This document shows positions 61,456-64,000 of a stretch of 64,000 bases of DNA, piece after piece. Source of the DNA: Neonectria sp. B-13 (Eukaryota > Ascomycota > Sordariomycetes > Hypocreales > Nectriaceae); contig NOKP01000013.1 of the NCBI GenBank assembly GCA_002682825.1, positions 1,267,351-1,331,350 on the forward strand, in the 5' to 3' direction. The position numbers were made by a program, and so were the translations under genes. The first letter of the stretch is position 1. Each line of letters starts with the position of its first letter. The notes under the pieces were generated by a model. It was not told where the DNA came from. It saw only the letters and a program-made list of their open reading frames with translations, and did not search any database.

Positions 61456-63243
61456 ATGCGGCTCATCAATGTCGAGACACTCTTGATGGAGGAGTTCTTC
61501 GGCGATGCCATCCCCGAGTATGCTGTCCTGTCGCACACTTGGGCCGAGCAGGAGGTCTCGTTTGACGACTGGCAACGCCCTGATATTGCCGAGACAAAGA
61601 AGGGCTATGCCAAGATCGTGGGCACTTGCAGATTCGCCTCCAAGATAAACGACCTCAAGTACGTGTGGGTTGACACGGCCTGCATCGACAAGCGGAGCAG
61701 CGCTGACCTGTCCGAGGCCATCAACTCCATGTTCCGGTGGTACAGCGGCTCGCAGGTGTGTCTGGTCCATCTGGCGGACGTCGATGCCCCGGAACAGCCC
61801 GCTGCCGCGAGTCCTCGGGATGTTTTGACGGGGAGAGCTGAGCCGGCGGCCTTGTCAGACGGACTGCGGCGGCAGTTCCGCGAGAGCAGGTGGTTCACCA
61901 GGGGCTGGACTCTCCAGGAGCTGCTTGCGCCGCGGCATCTCCTGTTCCTCTCTAAGGATTGGAGTCTGCTTGGGAACTTGCAGTGGCTTGTGGAAGATAT
62001 CGGCACCGCCACGGGCATCCCCGAGCGGTTCTTGCTCCGGGAGCTTAAGCTGCAGACGGCGAGCATCGCGCAGAGGATGTCGTGGGCGGCCGGGCGAGAG
62101 ACCACGCGCACCGAGGACATGGCGTACTGCCTCATGGGCCTGTTCAACATCAACATGCCGCTTCTGTACGGCGAGGGCACCAAGGCGTTCCGGCGGCTGC
62201 AGGCCGAGATCATCAAGGAGTCGTACGACCACTCCATCTTCGCGTGGCAGGGCGACGTGGAACTCGGGTCGGACGGCGATGGCAAATACCCGATTCTGGC
62301 GCCGTCGCCGCAGTGTTTCCGATGGCACTCGCGCATCATTCAGGCGTGGGATCACAACGAGCGCAGTCACTACACGCTCACCAACAGCGGCCTGCGCATC
62401 ACTCTCCCCGTGCTCAAGACGGTGACGCCCGGACTGATCCTGGCTGTGCTGAACTGTCGCTGGAGCACCAGGTCATCCAAGGATCGCATCTGCCTTGCCC
62501 TGTACAGCACCAGCGGTGACCGGTACACGCGGCTGGCCAGCATCCCCGTGAAGCTGGCCTCGGTGGCCGGCGTGCTGCCGGCGGCCCGCAAGAAGATGTA
62601 CGTGACGTCGCCGGACAGCCTGGACATGGGAGACATCAGCAACTGGGCGGCTTTCGCGATGCCGTGGTCGCCAACGGCCACGGCCGCCCCGGACCAGCCG
62701 CCGTCTGCGTTTCTGGCCTTCGAGGGCGGCCCGGACCAGCCGCCGCCGCGGTACCTGGAGCCGAGACTCGGCTGGCGGAGGCTGCTCTGTCCGTGGACGC
62801 GGCCGGGGCTGATGGAGCTCTGCGCGGCGGGGCCGGCGACGTACGCGGCGATCCTCGAATTCAAGGATCCGGAGACATCCAAGAAGGTGTGCGTGGTCAT
62901 CGGGAGTCGGCCGAGAGAGGGCGGCGACAGCACAGGCAAGAACGGCAATGGCAACGGCGTCGACGACAAACCTTTGTGGTTCACGTACATGATGAAACGG
63001 GGTCCTTTACCAGACAAGACATTTGAGGACGTCTTCAAGTGGGCGGGCGCGGGCGAGACGGACCTGGCGAAGCCTGGGCAGCAGCCCGGCGCGAAGCCGT
63101 ACGCGGAGATCCAATTCCCGGCGTGGGGGGCCAAAATGCAGTGGGTTCCGGCGGGGTGTCCGATGGTTATCATCCGGACGGATCAGATATTTGCCAAGGC
63201 CCGGATGAGACCCAGACGTGAGGATGAAAGTGAACAAGAATAA
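61456..63243 (+). CDS. HET-domain protein (heterokaryon-incompatibility family)
   Basis: A single exon of 595 aa. The HET domain occupies roughly residues 1-260, with its three conserved blocks: YAVLSHTWAEQEVSFDDW (22-39), KYVWVDTACIDKRSSADLSE (68-87) and RGWTLQELLAPRHLLFLSKD (149-168), followed by RTEDMAYCLMGLFNINMPLL and YGEGTKAFRRLQ, a continuation common in this family. HET proteins trigger programmed cell death or growth arrest in non-self fusion in some species; most paralogues have no known role. The C-terminal ~330 residues are poorly conserved, with a Gly/Asn-rich loop (GKNGNGNGVDD). The codon third positions look more G/C-rich than in neighbouring genes. Specific function is unknown. 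Confidence 0.93.
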   Translation: MRLINVETLLMEEFFGDAIPEYAVLSHTWAEQEVSFDDWQRPDIAETKKGYAKIVGTCRFASKINDLKYVWVDTACIDKRSSADLSEAINSMFRWYSGSQVCLVHLADVDAPEQPAAASPRDVLTGRAEPAALSDGLRRQFRESRWFTRGWTLQELLAPRHLLFLSKDWSLLGNLQWLVEDIGTATGIPERFLLRELKLQTASIAQRMSWAAGRETTRTEDMAYCLMGLFNINMPLLYGEGTKAFRRLQAEIIKESYDHSIFAWQGDVELGSDGDGKYPILAPSPQCFRWHSRIIQAWDHNERSHYTLTNSGLRITLPVLKTVTPGLILAVLNCRWSTRSSKDRICLALYSTSGDRYTRLASIPVKLASVAGVLPAARKKMYVTSPDSLDMGDISNWAAFAMPWSPTATAAPDQPPSAFLAFEGGPDQPPPRYLEPRLGWRRLLCPWTRPGLMELCAAGPATYAAILEFKDPETSKKVCVVIGSRPREGGDSTGKNGNGNGVDDKPLWFTYMMKRGPLPDKTFEDVFKWAGAGETDLAKPGQQPGAKPYAEIQFPAWGAKMQWVPAGCPMVIIRTDQIFAKARMRPRREDESEQE

Positions 63244-63528
63244 GAATACGAAGGTCAAGGTGAAGGTGAAGACAGAGAAAGGGAGGAGAAGCACGGTAGT
63301 TGTCACCACCTCCAAGACGGCCCAAGTGTAAGTATCGACAACAAACGGGACACGGCTTTGAGGACCTCCGAAAGTGGGGCCGGCGTGCTCCACCAAGCGC
63401 CTGAAAACAACCCCTCCACACCCACCTCCAACTTCGAGTGCATTACAACTCCTCCATCCTCAACCGCGTCGCAGCGGTCGCGTATTCCTGGATACGCTCT
63501 CACAACCCACGACCACAAAACCCACGCA

Positions 63529-63871
63529 ATGGACCAAACCTCAACAGTCGGCGGCCTACTCTCGCCGCCAGAGCTGTCCCCGCTAGAGCAGGAAGTCCTC
63601 GACGAGTACGAGCGTCTCGCCGAGAACATGAACAAGGTGCGAACTGACTGAGCTTTCTCGGTGCTTTCCTAAGCGCAATTAATGCTGACGCGACACCCTC
63701 CAGCTGGCCACCATCCTCGACCACCTCGCCTCCAATCCCAGTACCGAAATCCTCGACGGCCTCCGTGAGCTTGAGCGCAAGACGAGTCTGGCCTTTACCC
63801 TCCTCAAGGCGAGCGTGTACAGCATCGTTCTGCAGCAGGAGATCGACTGGGGTGATGGATCAACAACCTGA
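63529..63871 (+). CDS. DAD3: DASH/Dam1 complex subunit Dad3
   Basis: Exons 63529-63636 and 63704-63871 give 91 aa. Dad3 is a small helical subunit of the ring-forming DASH complex, which couples kinetochores to microtubule plus ends. The family core is clear: LSPLEQEVLDEYERLAENMN spliced at K|L to LATILDHLASNPSTEILDGL, then ELERKTSLAFTLLKASVYSI and VLQQE. The ATG at 63529 is chosen because it gives the usual fungal length; an in-frame upstream extension exists without family resemblance. The donor is GTGCGA. The gene ends 129 bases before the window edge, and nothing further is visible after it. Confidence 0.94.
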
Positions 63872-64000
63872 TCGAGGCTGTTACACCTGAAAGCCCGGAA
63901 ATGGATATCAATTGCTAGACGGAAGGGGGACTCTTTACGAGTTCGGAAACCCAATGTCCACCGCGCCGAGGACGATGATTAGATACAAGAGATGATACCC

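Overview
The window is nuclear DNA from a filamentous ascomycete (Pezizomycotina), most likely a Sordariomycete. Genes carry short introns of about 48-90 nt with GT..AG ends and a CTRAC-like branch site, most are housekeeping genes with clear fungal counterparts, and one HET-domain gene and one AA11-type LPMO gene are typical of filamentous fungi. I see no bacterial operons, CRISPR array, rRNA or convincing tRNA. All protein names come from recognising families by eye. Exon boundaries were set by splice consensus plus reading-frame continuity, and every multi-exon CDS given here sums to a multiple of three.

Layout from left to right: a possible N-terminus of a minus-strand gene at the edge (1-112) and a long gene-poor stretch; TOM1, a ~4,000-aa HECT ubiquitin ligase (3931-16207, +); RPS6 (16945-18100, -); CTF8 (18568-19008, +); DPH1 (19865-21299, -); VMA2 (21811-23690, -); mitochondrial HMG-CoA lyase (24180-25330, -); alpha-tubulin (25772-27514, -); a small ER-type membrane protein resembling Pga1 (29366-30165, +); a WW-domain low-complexity protein (30566-32184, -); a secreted AA11 LPMO (33869-35173, -); a 6.3-kb stretch with no gene I can support (35174-41499); PBP1/ataxin-2 (41500-44522, -); QCR2 (46548-48081, -); RPC3/RPC82 (48948-51083, +); the mitochondrial GTP/GDP carrier GGC1 (52145-53542, +); a 2,232-aa repeat-rich coiled-coil protein (54157-60958, +); a HET-domain gene (61456-63243, +); and DAD3 of the DASH complex (63529-63871, +).

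The genes do not form a cluster or one pathway. They are unrelated core functions: ubiquitin ligation, translation, cohesion, diphthamide synthesis, vacuolar acidification, leucine catabolism, microtubules, respiration, Pol III transcription and mitochondrial GTP transport. Accessory content is limited to the LPMO and the HET gene. Divergent pairs that may share promoters are RPS6/CTF8 and QCR2/RPC3.

The items most worth a second look are the giant coiled-coil protein, with a nine-unit 17-residue array, a nine-unit helix-motif array and a third degenerate family; a PBP1 gene in which the usual N-terminal Lsm domain cannot be found; protein-like minus-strand segments with plausible splice sites between RPC3 and GGC1; an acidic minus-strand open frame downstream of the WW gene; and very small coding exons in VMA2, RPS6 and RPC3. 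I did not find a clearly new multi-gene system.
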